DNA from: Actinomycetes bacterium | GTDB taxonomy: Bacteria; Actinomycetota; Acidimicrobiia; Acidimicrobiales; Ilumatobacteraceae | DNA length: 64,000 bases | NCBI GenBank assembly: GCA_029782355.1 | Contig: JAKOUY010000023.1 | Location: forward strand, 1-64,000 | Reading direction: 5' to 3' | Shown here: positions 26,703-35,943 of the stretch, one piece after another | Numbering within the stretch: the first letter of the stretch is position 1 | How the letters are laid out: each line of letters begins with the position of its first letter | Notes under the pieces: generated by a model | What the model was told of the DNA's origin: nothing | The model's database searches: none | What the model saw: only the letters and a program-made list of their open reading frames with translations | Position numbers and translations under genes: made by a program

Positions 26703-27712
26703 GTCCCGGGCTCCGCGGCCGCCCCACCACGGATCGCCCGCCCGGCGAATCGCTTCTCCCGCTCCTGCGGGTCGAGGGCGACGCGCATCCAGCTGCTGAG
26801 CAGGTTGGCCGACAGCACGGTGATGCTGAGCAGGATGCCGGGGTAGAGGATCAACCACTGGTTGCCGAACAGCTCGTGGTCCTGGGCCCGCGCGACGTCC
26901 AGGCCCCACGACACGCCCGGGTACTGGATGCCGAGCCCGAGGTAGGAGAGCGCCGCCTCGGCCAGGATGATCCGGGCGAACTCCAACACCGACAGGGTGG
27001 CCAGCGGGGTGATCAGGTTGGGCAGGATGTGGGTGAAGACGACCCGACGCGGCGTGCACCCGACGATCTCGGCGGCCTCGACGTACGGCCGTTCCTTGGC
27101 GGCCAGCACCACCCCGCGGGTCAGCCGGGCGAAGACCATCCAGCCGTTGACGGCCAGGATCGCCGTCACCGACAGCACGCTGCCGCCCACCAGGGCGATC
27201 AGCAACATCGCCAGCAGCAGGCCGGGGAACGAGACCTGGACGTCGACCCAACCCATCAGCCAGCGATCGGCCCGCCCACCCCGGTAGCCGGCGTACAGGC
27301 CGTAGAGCACGCCGGCGGTGCCGGCCACGAGGACGACCACGGTGCCGATGAACAGCGAGGTGCGGGCCCCGTAGAGCAGCCGGGACAGGACGTCGTAGCC
27401 CTGCCAGTCGGTGCCGAGCGGGTGGCTCCACGTCCCGCCGTGCCACACCGGCGGGCGCATGCGGATCCGTGGGCCGATCTTGTTCGGATCGGACGGCGCC
27501 AGCCACGGGGCCAGGATGGCCGCCAGCACCAGGACCACCAGGACGACGAGCGCGGTCATGCCCAGCTTGTCGCGCACCAGCTCGCGGAATGGGCCACCGT
27601 GGGTCGCCGCCTCGATCTCGAACGGGCGGCCGCTGCGGGCCTCCTCGGTCTCCTCGGCGTGCTCGGCCTCGGCTCGCCCGGCGCTGTACTGATCGGGGTG
27701 CTGGTAGCTCAT
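26699..27712 (-). CDS. dppC: Peptide-type ABC transporter permease (DppC type)
   Basis: 337 residues. An N-terminal acidic cytoplasmic tail of about 45 residues precedes the first helix ([19 protein letters not shown]). [22 protein letters not shown] is the conserved start of the permease core and the EAA loop reads [21 protein letters not shown]. About six transmembrane helices. Forms the channel with the DppB-type permease. Overlaps the ATPase gene by 4 nt. Confidence 0.93.
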   Translation of the reverse strand: MSYQHPDQYSAGRAEAEHAEETEEARSGRPFEIEAATHGGPFRELVRDKLGMTALVVLVVLVLAAILAPWLAPSDPNKIGPRIRMRPPVWHGGTWSHPLGTDWQGYDVLSRLLYGARTSLFIGTVVVLVAGTAGVLYGLYAGYRGGRADRWLMGWVDVQVSFPGLLLAMLLIALVGGSVLSVTAILAVNGWMVFARLTRGVVLAAKERPYVEAAEIVGCTPRRVVFTHILPNLITPLATLSVLEFARIILAEAALSYLGLGIQYPGVSWGLDVARAQDHELFGNQWLILYPGILLSITVLSANLLSSWMRVALDPQEREKRFAGRAIRGGAAAEPGT

Positions 27713-27718
27713 CAGCGC

Positions 27719-28642
27719 CTACCGCAGCGTGACCCGCGGGTCGAGCAGCTTGTAGCTGACGTCGATCAGGATGTTGAGGACCACCACCATCACGGCGACG
27801 ACGAAGACGATCGCCTGGATCAGGTAGAAGTCCTGCTGGGCGATCGCCTGCTTGGCCATGAAGCCGATGCCCGGCCAGGCGAAGACGCTCTCGACCACCA
27901 CGGTGAACCCGGCCAGGGCACGGATGATCTCCCAGCCGAGCAGGGTGACGTAGGGGATGCCGGCGTTGCGCAGGGCGTGGACGGCCAGGATCCGCCGGGC
28001 CGGCATGCCCTTGGCCTTCAGCACCTTGACGTACTGGCTGTTCAGCTCGTCGATCATCGACGAGCGCACCAGCATGGCCAGGCGTCCGACCGCCGGCAGC
28101 GCCAGGCAGACGGCCGGCAGGACGAGATGGCGATGCAGCGGACCGACGCCGGTCTGGAACCACTGCAACTTGACCGTGAAGGCGATGACCAGCACGCTGC
28201 CGAGAAAGAACTGCGGCATCGACAGCCCGACGAGCGACAGCGAGGTCAGCGCCCGGTCGAGGGCTCCGCCTGGCTTGCGCGAGGCGAGCAAGCCGAGCGG
28301 GATGCTCAGCACGACGGCCAGCACCATGCCGGCGGCCACCAGTTGCAGCGTGCGTGGGAGGTAGTCGAAGACGACCGACAGCGCCGCCTTGCCGCGCACG
28401 TAGGTGCTCGTGCCGAAGTCCAGATGGATCACGTCACCGAGGAACGACCAGAACTGCGCCAGGATCGGGCGGTCCAGGCCCATGACGTGGCGCTGGGCGG
28501 CACGCTGCTCGGCGGTGGCCGAGAGCGGCAGCATGAACTTGACGGGATCCCCGACCACCCGGGTGACGATGAACACGAACACCGTCACACCGAAGATCAC
28601 GACCATCCCTTGCGGGAGCCGCTTGAGGAGATACCGGCCCAT
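27719..28642 (-). CDS. dppB: Peptide-type ABC transporter permease (DppB type)
   Basis: 307 residues. Starts MGRYLLKRLPQGMVVIFGVTVFVFI, as usual for this family, followed by LGLDRPI-like MGLDRPILAQFWSF and LDFGTS. The EAA loop is VKVLKAKGMPARRILAVHALRNA. Six helices are apparent. It lies 23 nt after the binding-protein gene and 6 nt before the second permease gene. Confidence 0.93.
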   Translation of the reverse strand: MGRYLLKRLPQGMVVIFGVTVFVFIVTRVVGDPVKFMLPLSATAEQRAAQRHVMGLDRPILAQFWSFLGDVIHLDFGTSTYVRGKAALSVVFDYLPRTLQLVAAGMVLAVVLSIPLGLLASRKPGGALDRALTSLSLVGLSMPQFFLGSVLVIAFTVKLQWFQTGVGPLHRHLVLPAVCLALPAVGRLAMLVRSSMIDELNSQYVKVLKAKGMPARRILAVHALRNAGIPYVTLLGWEIIRALAGFTVVVESVFAWPGIGFMAKQAIAQQDFYLIQAIVFVVAVMVVVLNILIDVSYKLLDPRVTLR

Positions 28643-28665
28643 GCTGCCGCTCGTCGACCGCCGGG

Positions 28666-30213
28666 TCAGGCCTTGACCGACATGTCCTTGACCAGCAGCT
28701 TGCTGTCCACCCGAGGCGTGAACACCAGCCGGGTGCTGGTCCCGTAGACGTCCTGGTTGCTGACCAGCCAGACGAAGTAGGCCTGGTCGTAGGCCATCTT
28801 GACGGCGTCCTGGTACACCTTGGCCCGGGCGTCGGCGTTGAGCTCCTGGCGGCCCTGGTCGATCAGCGCGGCCAGGTCCTTGTTGCTGTTCGAGGAGCCG
28901 ATGCCGCCGGCCTGGTAGTACGTGCTCAGCTGGCGATCCGGATCGAGCAGGTCGTTGGAGCTGGACACGAAGATGGCGTCGGCCCGCTGGTTGCGGTCGA
29001 ACAGGACGTCGAGGTACTTGCCGAACTCGGGCGTCTGCAGGTCGACGGTCAGGCCGATCTCCTGCCAGTACCCGGCGATGGTCTCGAGCAGGTCCTTGTC
29101 GTTCAGCCACCGACCGGACGACTCGCCGACCAGCGTGATGGTCTTGCCCTCGGCGCCGGCAGCCTTGATCAGCTGCTTGGCCTGCTCGGGGTCGTACGGG
29201 TAGGCCTTGATCGTGTCGTTGTAGCCGACGATCGACGGGCTGAGCAGCTGCCCCTCGTCGATCGTGGCGAACCCGCTGTAAACCCCGTCGATCAGCGCCT
29301 GCTTGTCGACGGCGAGGTTCAGCGCCTTGCGGACGTTCGGGTCGGCGGTGATGCCGCCGTCGGCGTTGAGGATCAGGATCGGGTGCTCCTGGGCCTGCTT
29401 GGCCTGGTACGCCGGGGCCTCCTTGACGTTGTTCGGCGCCAGGTTGGTGATCAGGTCGTACTTGCCGCTCTTCAGTCCGGCCAGGCGGGTCCCGGCCTCG
29501 GAGACGAACTCGTAGGTCACCTTGCTGATGCTGGGCGCCCCGCCCCAGTACGTCGGGTTGGCGGTCAGCACGATGTTCACGCCGGTCTCCCGGCTGGTGA
29601 AGGTGTACGGCCCGGTGCCGTTGGGGGCATCGCTCAGGTCGTCCTTGGTCTCCGAGCCCGGCGCGACGATCTTCAGCCAGTAGGCCCGGGCCGGCAGGAC
29701 GCCGTCGGGCTTGGTGGTGACGATGTCGACCGTGAGGTCGTCGACCTTCTTGGCCGAGGCCAGCGTGCTGTAGAAGCCGTCGTTGTCGGTCTTCTTCTCC
29801 TGGATCAGGCGGATCATCCGGTTGACCGTGGCCACCACGGCGTCGGCGGTGAACGTGGTGCCGTCGTGGAAGGTGACCCCGTCGCGCAGCGTGAAGCGCC
29901 AGGTGGTCGGGTCGACCTGGGTCGGCAGAGCCGTGGCCAGACCGGGCTGGAGCTTGCCGTCGGCGTCGCGGGTGAGCAGCGTCTCGTAGATGTTGTCGTT
30001 GATCGCCCGCTCGCCGCCGTCGTCGACGGTGTGCGGGTCGAGGCTGGTCGGCTCCGACCCGAGCGCGACGGTGATCGCGGCGCCGGACGCCGCCGCCGAG
30101 GCGGTGGTGCCCGGCGTGGTCGCCGGTGCGGCAGCATGGGCGCCGCCGAGCGTGGTCGCAACCAGCGCCACCCCGGCGAGGGCCCCGACCACGGAGCGGT
30201 GGAATGACTTCAT
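28666..30213 (-). CDS. dppA: Peptide-type ABC transporter substrate-binding protein (SBP family 5)
   Basis: 515 residues with a signal peptide ending near GGAHAA. Family 5 features: ALGSEPTSLDPHTVDD at the mature N-terminus, ETLLTRDADGKLQPGLAT, NGTGPYTFTSRE and the DPNVRKALNLAVDKQALIDGV segment. No lipobox Cys is evident, so anchoring may differ from the usual lipoprotein. First gene of the importer operon; a strong GGGGG ribosome site precedes ATG 30213. Family 5 proteins bind di/oligopeptides, nickel, opines or other amides. The divergent promoter contains the GntR-type operator at 30285-30297. Confidence 0.92.
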   Translation of the reverse strand: MKSFHRSVVGALAGVALVATTLGGAHAAAPATTPGTTASAAASGAAITVALGSEPTSLDPHTVDDGGERAINDNIYETLLTRDADGKLQPGLATALPTQVDPTTWRFTLRDGVTFHDGTTFTADAVVATVNRMIRLIQEKKTDNDGFYSTLASAKKVDDLTVDIVTTKPDGVLPARAYWLKIVAPGSETKDDLSDAPNGTGPYTFTSRETGVNIVLTANPTYWGGAPSISKVTYEFVSEAGTRLAGLKSGKYDLITNLAPNNVKEAPAYQAKQAQEHPILILNADGGITADPNVRKALNLAVDKQALIDGVYSGFATIDEGQLLSPSIVGYNDTIKAYPYDPEQAKQLIKAAGAEGKTITLVGESSGRWLNDKDLLETIAGYWQEIGLTVDLQTPEFGKYLDVLFDRNQRADAIFVSSSNDLLDPDRQLSTYYQAGGIGSSNSNKDLAALIDQGRQELNADARAKVYQDAVKMAYDQAYFVWLVSNQDVYGTSTRLVFTPRVDSKLLVKDMSVKA

Positions 30214-30284
30214 CGAACCCCCAATGAACAGTTCGCCGCACGGAGATCCCGTGCCGCAGTCTCGACGCCAGGCTTGACGTCCAC

Positions 30285-30297
30285 GCATACTGTATAC
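30285..30297. promoter_or_regulatory. Operator copy 1 (GCATAC-T-GTATAC)
   Basis: Thirteen-base near-palindrome in the 104-bp gap between the ABC importer operon (minus) and the GntR gene (plus). The same sequence recurs at 34741-34753 and, as a perfect palindrome, at 37422-37434. It overlaps plausible -10 elements in both directions, which suits repression. The adjacent GntR product is the likely binder. Confidence 0.8.
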
Positions 30298-30317
30298 AGC
30301 AGACAAAGGAGGGGTCA

Positions 30318-31067
30318 ATGCCGACTCCCGTGACACCGAATCCGGCTCGCTCGGCCGCTCACCCCGCTCCGACCCTGATCCAGCGACCACCGCTGCGCGG
30401 ACCGGTCGCCGACGAGCTCCGCCGGCGGATCATCGCCGGCGAGCTGCGCCAGGGTGAGCGGCTGTTCGAGGACCAGGCTGCCGCCGAGCTCGGCGTCAGC
30501 CGCAACCCGGTGCGCGAGGCCCTCCAGCAGCTGGCCCACGAGGGCTTCGTCCACCTCGCCCCGCGGCGCGGCGCGTGGGTGGCGGAGTACAGCGACGAGC
30601 GGGCCCGCCACGTGTTCGAGGTCCGTGGGGCGCTGGAGGTGCTGGTGGCCGGCCTCGCCGCCCGGCACCGCACCCCGCGCCACCTGGGCGAGCTGGACGA
30701 GGTGCTGGCCGGCGGGCGCGACGCCTTGGCCGCCGACCGGATGGGCGAACTGCCGGCGCTGAACGCCCGGTTCCACGCCCTGCTGGTCGACGCCGCGGCC
30801 AACCCGCTGCTGGCCGACATGGTCGACGGGCTGATCCACCAGATCCAGTGGCTGTACAGCCGGCGGGTGCGCGAACGCGCCGCGTGGTCGTGGGAGGAGC
30901 ACGAGCAGATCGCCGCGGCGGTGGCCGCCCAGGACGTGCCCCTGGCCGAGCGGCTCAGCCGGGAGCACATCGACAAGGCCCGCGCCGGCTACTTCGCCGC
31001 GCCGCCTGCCGAGCCCGGCCGCGCCACCGATCCGGTGCGAGCGGTGGGGTCAGAAGCCACGCACTGA
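30318..31067 (+). CDS. GntR-family (FCD-type) regulator of the 24.7-39.0 kb catabolic block
   Basis: 249 residues. After a 20-residue Pro-rich leader, the winged helix reads [43 protein letters not shown], then [10 protein letters not shown]. The C-terminal FCD domain includes [17 protein letters not shown] and [10 protein letters not shown], carrying candidate metal-ligand His residues. Strong ribosome site AAAGGAGG at 30305-30312. An operator copy lies 20 bp upstream and further copies sit before the other transcription units of the block, so it probably represses them and itself until a pathway ligand binds. Its last 18 nt overlap the convergent SDR gene. Confidence 0.9.
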   Translation: MPTPVTPNPARSAAHPAPTLIQRPPLRGPVADELRRRIIAGELRQGERLFEDQAAAELGVSRNPVREALQQLAHEGFVHLAPRRGAWVAEYSDERARHVFEVRGALEVLVAGLAARHRTPRHLGELDEVLAGGRDALAADRMGELPALNARFHALLVDAAANPLLADMVDGLIHQIQWLYSRRVRERAAWSWEEHEQIAAAVAAQDVPLAERLSREHIDKARAGYFAAPPAEPGRATDPVRAVGSEATH

Positions 31068-31817
31068 GCCGCCGTCGATCCGCACCGCCGCTCCGGTCAC
31101 GTAGGACGCCCGGGCGCTGCACAGGAAGGTGACGACGTCGGCGAACTCGGCCGCCGTACCGAGGCGGCCCATCGGGATGTGGGCCAGGTGCTCGTCGCGG
31201 ATCGCCTCGGCGGAGCGGCCCTCGTGGCGGGCCCGGGCCGACTCGAAGCGGGCCAGGGCCGGCGTGTCGAACTGCCCGGTGATCACCACGTTGACGGTGC
31301 AGTCCGGAGCCAGCTCCTCGGCCAGCGATCGGGCCATGGCGTGGACGCCGCTGCGGAACACCGAGCTGAGCGCCAGGGCCGGCGAGGCCTCGACCACGGA
31401 GCGGGCCGTCAGGTAGACCAGCCGGCCAGCCCGGCCGGCGCACACCAGCGGTGCCGCAGCCCGGCTGATCTCCAGCGCCGGACGGAGCATCGATCGGTAG
31501 GCGGCGTCGTCGGCGCCGGCGGTGGCCATGATCGGGCCTGGCGTCCCCCCTCCCGTGTTGACCACGCAGATGTCCAGACCGCCGAGCAGCTCCGCCGCCT
31601 CGGCCACGGCCGCGGATCCGGCGCCGTCCTCGGTGAGATCGACACGCACCGAGCCGCGGGCCGACGTCGCCGCCACCGCCGCGGCGTTGCGGTCGGCGTC
31701 GCGCCCGGCCACCACCACTGCGGCACCCTCGGCGGCCAGCGTCGCCGCCACCGCCCGGCCCAGCCCGCTGCTGGACCCGAAGACCAGCGCCCGCCGGCCG
31801 ACCAGACCGAGATCCAT
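31050..31817 (-). CDS. Atypical short-chain dehydrogenase lacking the YxxxK motif
   Basis: 255 residues. The Rossmann start is good ([16 protein letters not shown]) and [11 protein letters not shown] replaces the NNAG motif. In the active-site helix, however, the sequence [20 protein letters not shown] has Phe-Arg where Tyr and Lys are expected. Such SDRs occur as a distinct subgroup and may use another mechanism or have a binding role. Ends with [12 protein letters not shown]. Coupled to the aldehyde dehydrogenase gene by a 1-nt TGATG overlap, it is the last gene of the operon that starts at 34737. Confidence 0.82.
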   Translation of the reverse strand: MDLGLVGRRALVFGSSSGLGRAVAATLAAEGAAVVVAGRDADRNAAAVAATSARGSVRVDLTEDGAGSAAVAEAAELLGGLDICVVNTGGGTPGPIMATAGADDAAYRSMLRPALEISRAAAPLVCAGRAGRLVYLTARSVVEASPALALSSVFRSGVHAMARSLAEELAPDCTVNVVITGQFDTPALARFESARARHEGRSAEAIRDEHLAHIPMGRLGTAAEFADVVTFLCSARASYVTGAAVRIDGGSVRGF

Positions 31818-33265
31818 CAGGTCCCCATCCAGACCGTGCGCAGCTGGGTGTAGAAGTCCATCACCGTCGGGCCGAGCTGCTCGCGGTGCAGGCCGGTGCC
31901 CGACTGCTTGGTCCCGCCGAACGGGGCGTTGAACGCCGCGCCGACCGTCGGTCGGTTGACCCGCACCATGCCGGCCTGGATCTCCGCGGCGAAGCGCTGC
32001 GCAGCCGCCAGGTCGCGGGTGCAGATCGCCGCCGACAGCCCGTACTCGACGCCGTTGGCCGAGGCCAGGGCCTCGTCGAGGCCGCTGACCCGCTCGATGC
32101 CGATGACCGGTCCGAAGATCTCGCGCGTGGCCAGCGGGGTGCCCGGGCGGACGTCGGTGAGCACGGTCGGGGGGAAGAAGTTGCCGGCGGCGAGATCGCC
32201 GGCGGTCGCCGGTCGACCGCCGCAGCACAGCGTGGCGCCGTCGCGGACGGCCTGGTCCGTCGCCTCGACCATCGACTGCACGGCCCGTTCGTCGACCAGC
32301 GGACCCTGGGTCACCTCCGGGCGGTCGCCGGCGCCCAATACGTGGGCACCGGCGAGGCGGACGATCCGTTCGACCAGGGCGTCGTGCACGGACTCGTCGA
32401 CCAGGATCCGGCCGGCCCCGGTGCAGGCCTGGCCGCTCAGGCTGAAGCTGCTCCGGGCCACCACCGCCGCGGCGGTGTCGAGGTCGGCGTCGGCCAGCAC
32501 GACGATCGGGTTCTTGCCGCCCAGCTCCAGCTGGACCCGCCGGCCGAGGCCGATGTTGGCGTGGATCGCCCGCCCGGTGGCCGTCGAGCCGGTGAAGGTG
32601 ATCGCCGCCACCCGCTCGTCGGCCACCAGCATCGCCCCCGCACCCACACCGTGGACCACGTTGAGCACGCCGTCGGGGAGGCCGGCCTCGGCGAACGCCT
32701 CGGCCAGCCGGTCGCCCATCAGCGGCGTCATCGGCGAGGGCTTGAACACCACGGTGTTGCCCGCCGCCAGCGCTGGACCGATCTTGCGGCTGGCCATGTT
32801 CAACGGGAAGTTCCACGGGGTGATCACCCCGACCACGCCAACCGGGTCGAGCGTCGAGTACACCAGCGGGGTGTCGTCGCTGGGGAACGTCGCCCCGGTC
32901 AGCCGGTAGGCCTCGCCCGCGTACAGGTCCAGGTTGCGTGGGGTCCGCGAGGCCTCGTTGGTGGCGTCGGCCAGCGGCTTGCCCTCCTCGGCCACCATCT
33001 CGGCGGCCAGTTCGCCAACCCGCCGATCGAGGATGCGGGCGGCCGCGCCGAGCACCTCGGCCCGGCGGGTGGGCGTGCTCCGCCGCCAGGCAGTGGTGGC
33101 GTCCATCGCCGCATCCACGGCGGCGGCGACGTCCTCGGCGGTCGACTCGGGCGCGGTGGAGACCACCTGGCGCCGATCGGCGGGATTGCGCCGCTCGAAT
33201 CGGGCTCCGTCGGCGGCCTCGACCAGCTGGCCACCGATGCGGTTGCGAACCTCGACGGTCATCAT
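31817..33265 (-). CDS. NAD(P)-dependent aldehyde dehydrogenase
   Basis: 482 residues, full length. TPWNFP near residue 150, the cofactor motif FTGSTATGR, the general base Glu in LELGGKNP and the nucleophile Cys281 in [10 protein letters not shown] are all present, as is EIFGPV. It resembles succinate- or 2-oxoglutarate-semialdehyde dehydrogenases in motif spacing. Predicted to oxidise an aldehyde released in this catabolic block to its acid. Starts at ATG 33265 (second ATG at 33262), 16 nt after the GlcG-like gene. Confidence 0.92.
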   Translation of the reverse strand: MMTVEVRNRIGGQLVEAADGARFERRNPADRRQVVSTAPESTAEDVAAAVDAAMDATTAWRRSTPTRRAEVLGAAARILDRRVGELAAEMVAEEGKPLADATNEASRTPRNLDLYAGEAYRLTGATFPSDDTPLVYSTLDPVGVVGVITPWNFPLNMASRKIGPALAAGNTVVFKPSPMTPLMGDRLAEAFAEAGLPDGVLNVVHGVGAGAMLVADERVAAITFTGSTATGRAIHANIGLGRRVQLELGGKNPIVVLADADLDTAAAVVARSSFSLSGQACTGAGRILVDESVHDALVERIVRLAGAHVLGAGDRPEVTQGPLVDERAVQSMVEATDQAVRDGATLCCGGRPATAGDLAAGNFFPPTVLTDVRPGTPLATREIFGPVIGIERVSGLDEALASANGVEYGLSAAICTRDLAAAQRFAAEIQAGMVRVNRPTVGAAFNAPFGGTKQSGTGLHREQLGPTVMDFYTQLRTVWMGT

Positions 33266-33281
33266 CGCTCCACGGGCTCGC

Positions 33282-33758
33282 TCAGTGCTCCACCGGCGGC
33301 GGGGTCCAGCTGTCCCACTTGGAGAAGTCGGCCGTCCGGCCGAGGTGGGCGAGGACGGCGGTGACTCCCGCTTTGCAGCAGGCGATGTCCTCCTTGGTGT
33401 GACCCCCGCTCACCCCGATGCCGCCGACGACCTCGCCGTCGACCTCGATCGGCCACCCGCCGACGAAGATGGCGAACCGGCCACCGTGCATGTTCATGAT
33501 CCCGAAGGCCTCACCGCCGGACTGGGCGTTGGTGTAGGTGTGCGTCGGCCGCCGGTGGCACGCCGCGGTGAACGCCTTGTTGATGGCGATCTCGACGCTG
33601 GTGGCCTTGGCGTTGTCCGGGCGCTTGACCACGATCGGCCAGCCGGCGTTGTCGCACACGGCAATGACCGAGCCGACCCCCAGCGTGGCGGCCTCGGCCA
33701 GCGCTGCATCGGCAGCGACCTCGGCCTCTTCGAGCGTGAGACGGTGGTGTTCGAGCAT
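33282..33758 (-). CDS. GlcG/HbpS-family (DUF336) protein
   Basis: 158 residues. The family pattern is evident: LTLEEAEVAADAALAEA, VIAVCDNAGWPIVVKRPDNA, AINKAFTA and the terminal EVVGGIGVSGGHTKEDIACC. Members include heme-binding HbpS, GlcG of glycolate operons and PduO C-terminal domains; they commonly accompany oxidative catabolic enzymes. Exact role unknown; binding of heme or a corrinoid is possible. Lies between the ornithine-cyclodeaminase-like gene and the aldehyde dehydrogenase gene with gaps of 22 and 16 nt. Confidence 0.88.
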   Translation of the reverse strand: MLEHHRLTLEEAEVAADAALAEAATLGVGSVIAVCDNAGWPIVVKRPDNAKATSVEIAINKAFTAACHRRPTHTYTNAQSGGEAFGIMNMHGGRFAIFVGGWPIEVDGEVVGGIGVSGGHTKEDIACCKAGVTAVLAHLGRTADFSKWDSWTPPPVEH

Positions 33759-33780
33759 CGTGGATCCTTTCGAGGTGGGG

Positions 33781-34737
33781 TCAGTCTGGTCGGGTGGGTC
33801 GGCCGGCCGCGCAGTAGCGCTCCCAGGCCAGCCCGGCGGCGGCGACGTCCTGGATGGCGACGCCCTGGGTCTCGAACAGCGCCGGCGCCGTGCCGGCGCG
33901 CCGGACCTCGACGGTGCCGGCGAGCACGGCGTGCAGTTCGACGGCGCGATCCCAGTCGAACCGCCCGGCGGATGCGGCGCGGATCAGGTCACCGCACTCG
34001 GTCCGGCTGCCGGCGACGTCGTCGCACACCACCGTGGCACAGGCATCGACCACGTCGGCGCCGATCTCGCAGCGGTCGTACTTGGTCGCCCCGACGGCGC
34101 AGATCGTCGCTCGCGGCGACACGGCGGAGGCGGGGAACAGCGGCTCTACGGCCTGGGTGACGGTGACGATCACCTCGGCGCCGTCCACCGCATCGGCCGG
34201 GTGGTCGGCGATCACCGCGGGGATCCCGGCGTGGCGGGCCCGCTCGACCATCGCCGTGGCGGCGGCCGGGACGAGGTCGGTGACCCGCACCTCGGTCAGC
34301 CCGGGCAGCTCGGCGGCCAGCATGGTCAGGTGCAGCCAGCCCTGCCGGCCGGCGCCCACCAGAGCGGCCGTCGTCACGTCCGGGACGGCCAGGCGGCGCA
34401 GCGCCAGGGCGCAGGCGGCCGGCGTGCGCAGGCGGGTCAGGGCATCACCGGCGAGGGTGCACAGCAGGGTTCCGTGCAGATCGAACAGGACGTTCAGGAA
34501 GGTGAAGCGACCCTCGTGGGTGGCGTAGACCTTGCCGCCGGTGTACGGCGGGGCGACCGCGGCCATCGCGCTGGCCATCGCCCCGCCGGCCTGGCTGCGG
34601 ACCCGCTGGGTGGTCGCCGCCTCCCCCCGGCCCCAGGCGGCGAAGGCCGCCCCGACCACGTCGGTGACCGCAGCGAGGTCGAGCAAGGCGTCGATCGTCG
34701 GGTCGTCGAGGTGGGCGGGCGCACTCGGCGGGGACAT
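33781..34737 (-). CDS. Ornithine cyclodeaminase/mu-crystallin family protein
   Basis: 318 residues. The N-terminal substrate region TQRVRSQAGGAMASAMAAVAPPYTGGKVY and the NAD motif TTAALVGAGRQGWLHL are typical, as is ATICAVGATKYDRCEIGADVV. The family includes ornithine cyclodeaminases, ketimine reductases and opine-type imine reductases; the C-terminus does not decide between them. In this block it may interconvert an imine/amine. ATG 34737 lies only 4 nt from the operator at 34741-34753 and no ribosome site fits, so the transcript is probably leaderless. First gene of the four-gene minus operon. Confidence 0.88.
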   Translation of the reverse strand: MSPPSAPAHLDDPTIDALLDLAAVTDVVGAAFAAWGRGEAATTQRVRSQAGGAMASAMAAVAPPYTGGKVYATHEGRFTFLNVLFDLHGTLLCTLAGDALTRLRTPAACALALRRLAVPDVTTAALVGAGRQGWLHLTMLAAELPGLTEVRVTDLVPAAATAMVERARHAGIPAVIADHPADAVDGAEVIVTVTQAVEPLFPASAVSPRATICAVGATKYDRCEIGADVVDACATVVCDDVAGSRTECGDLIRAASAGRFDWDRAVELHAVLAGTVEVRRAGTAPALFETQGVAIQDVAAAGLAWERYCAAGRPTRPD

Positions 34738-34740
34738 AGT

Positions 34741-34753
34741 GCATACTGTATAC
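34741..34753. promoter_or_regulatory. Operator copy 2 (GCATAC-T-GTATAC) in a 23-bp divergent gap
   Basis: Identical to copy 1. It occupies most of the 23 bp between the divergent starts at 34737 (minus) and 34761 (plus). On the plus strand TATACG is suitably placed as a -10 element for a leaderless transcript starting at 34761; on the minus strand CAGTAT could do the same for 34737. A bound repressor would block both. Confidence 0.8.
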
Positions 34754-34760
34754 GAGACCG

Positions 34761-35939
34761 ATGAGCGACTCGCCACCCCTTCCGACTGCCGCCGAGGATC
34801 CGGCGCACCCCGCTGAGCCGGCTGGGCTGCGGTGGGCACCGTTCCTGTTGGTCTGCCTGACCTACGGCTCGGCGACCGTCGGCGAGCAGCTGCTGTCGCC
34901 ACTGTTCCCAGCGGCGCGCACCGACCTCGGTCTGTCGAAGGGGCAGGGCGGCATCGCCTTCGGCGTCCTCGCCGTGGGCATCGCCGTGTTCAACATGGTC
35001 GGTGGGCTGGCGTTGCGGCGGTGGACGGCTGCCACGCTGATGCGCGCCAGCATGACCCTCACCGTGGCCGGCTCGGTCGTTGCCGCGCTGGCCAACAGCT
35101 TCGCCCCGCTCGTCGCCTCCCAGGTGCTCCTCGGTGCGGCCGCCGGCACGTTCTTCCCAGCCGGGCTGCAGGGTGTCGCGGCCTTCGGCGGGCGGGCTCG
35201 ACGCGGCTTCGCCATGGGTCTGTACGGGGTGGCGTTCTCTGCCGGGCTCACCGTGGCTGCGTTGCTGGGCAGCCTCGGCGCGGCGCAGGGATGGCGGATC
35301 CCGTTCTGGGTCTCGGCAGGCCTGGCCGCCGTCACCATCGTCAGCATCGGCCGGCTGCGCACCCCGGCCGCCGACGCCACCCAACCGCGCTCGGTCCCGT
35401 GGCGGCTGGTGCTCGGCCTGCCGACGGTGGTCGGCACCGTCGGCGCCACGTTGCAGTACGGCGTCCTGGCGTTCTTCACCACCTTCGCCGTCGACGTCTG
35501 GCATCTCACCGAGGCCCGTGCGGCCGCCGTGCTGGCCGTTGGTCGGGTGGTGTCCATCGTGGCCAAGGTGGTGGGTGGTCGATCCACCGATCGGATCGGT
35601 CCGCGGGCCAGCGTGCTGCGCACGGGCGTGCTGCTCAGCGTGCTGGGGGTCGCCTGGGTGCTGCTGCCCGCCGGGTTGGTCACCTACGGCATCGCCGCGG
35701 TGTTCGCCGGAACGGTGAGCTCGATCTTCCCGGCGGCCAACGTCATGGCGGTGGAGCGCTTCGGTGGTCATGGCCTGGCACTCGGCGCCTATCGCAGCGT
35801 GCAGATCGCCATCGGGGCGCTGGCCGGGGTGATCATCGGCAACAGCCCGATCGCCTTGCGGCCGACGGTGCTGATCGCCGTGGTGACACCGTTCAGCCTG
35901 CTGTGGTTCTGCCGGCCGCGGCGCGCCACCGGCGGCTGA
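34761..35939 (+). CDS. Major facilitator superfamily transporter
   Basis: 392 residues with about twelve hydrophobic helices. Motifs such as LLGAAAGTFFPAGLQGVAAF and the central loop VVGGRSTDRIGPRASVLRTG fit the MFS A-like signature (GxxxDRxGxR). The first 20 residues are a Pro/Glu-rich cytoplasmic tail. Uptake or export of a pathway compound is likely because its start sits next to the shared operator; a substrate cannot be assigned. Converges with the gamma-glutamyltransferase-like gene 4 bp away. Confidence 0.9.
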   Translation: MSDSPPLPTAAEDPAHPAEPAGLRWAPFLLVCLTYGSATVGEQLLSPLFPAARTDLGLSKGQGGIAFGVLAVGIAVFNMVGGLALRRWTAATLMRASMTLTVAGSVVAALANSFAPLVASQVLLGAAAGTFFPAGLQGVAAFGGRARRGFAMGLYGVAFSAGLTVAALLGSLGAAQGWRIPFWVSAGLAAVTIVSIGRLRTPAADATQPRSVPWRLVLGLPTVVGTVGATLQYGVLAFFTTFAVDVWHLTEARAAAVLAVGRVVSIVAKVVGGRSTDRIGPRASVLRTGVLLSVLGVAWVLLPAGLVTYGIAAVFAGTVSSIFPAANVMAVERFGGHGLALGAYRSVQIAIGALAGVIIGNSPIALRPTVLIAVVTPFSLLWFCRPRRATGG

Positions 35940-35943
35940 GCGA

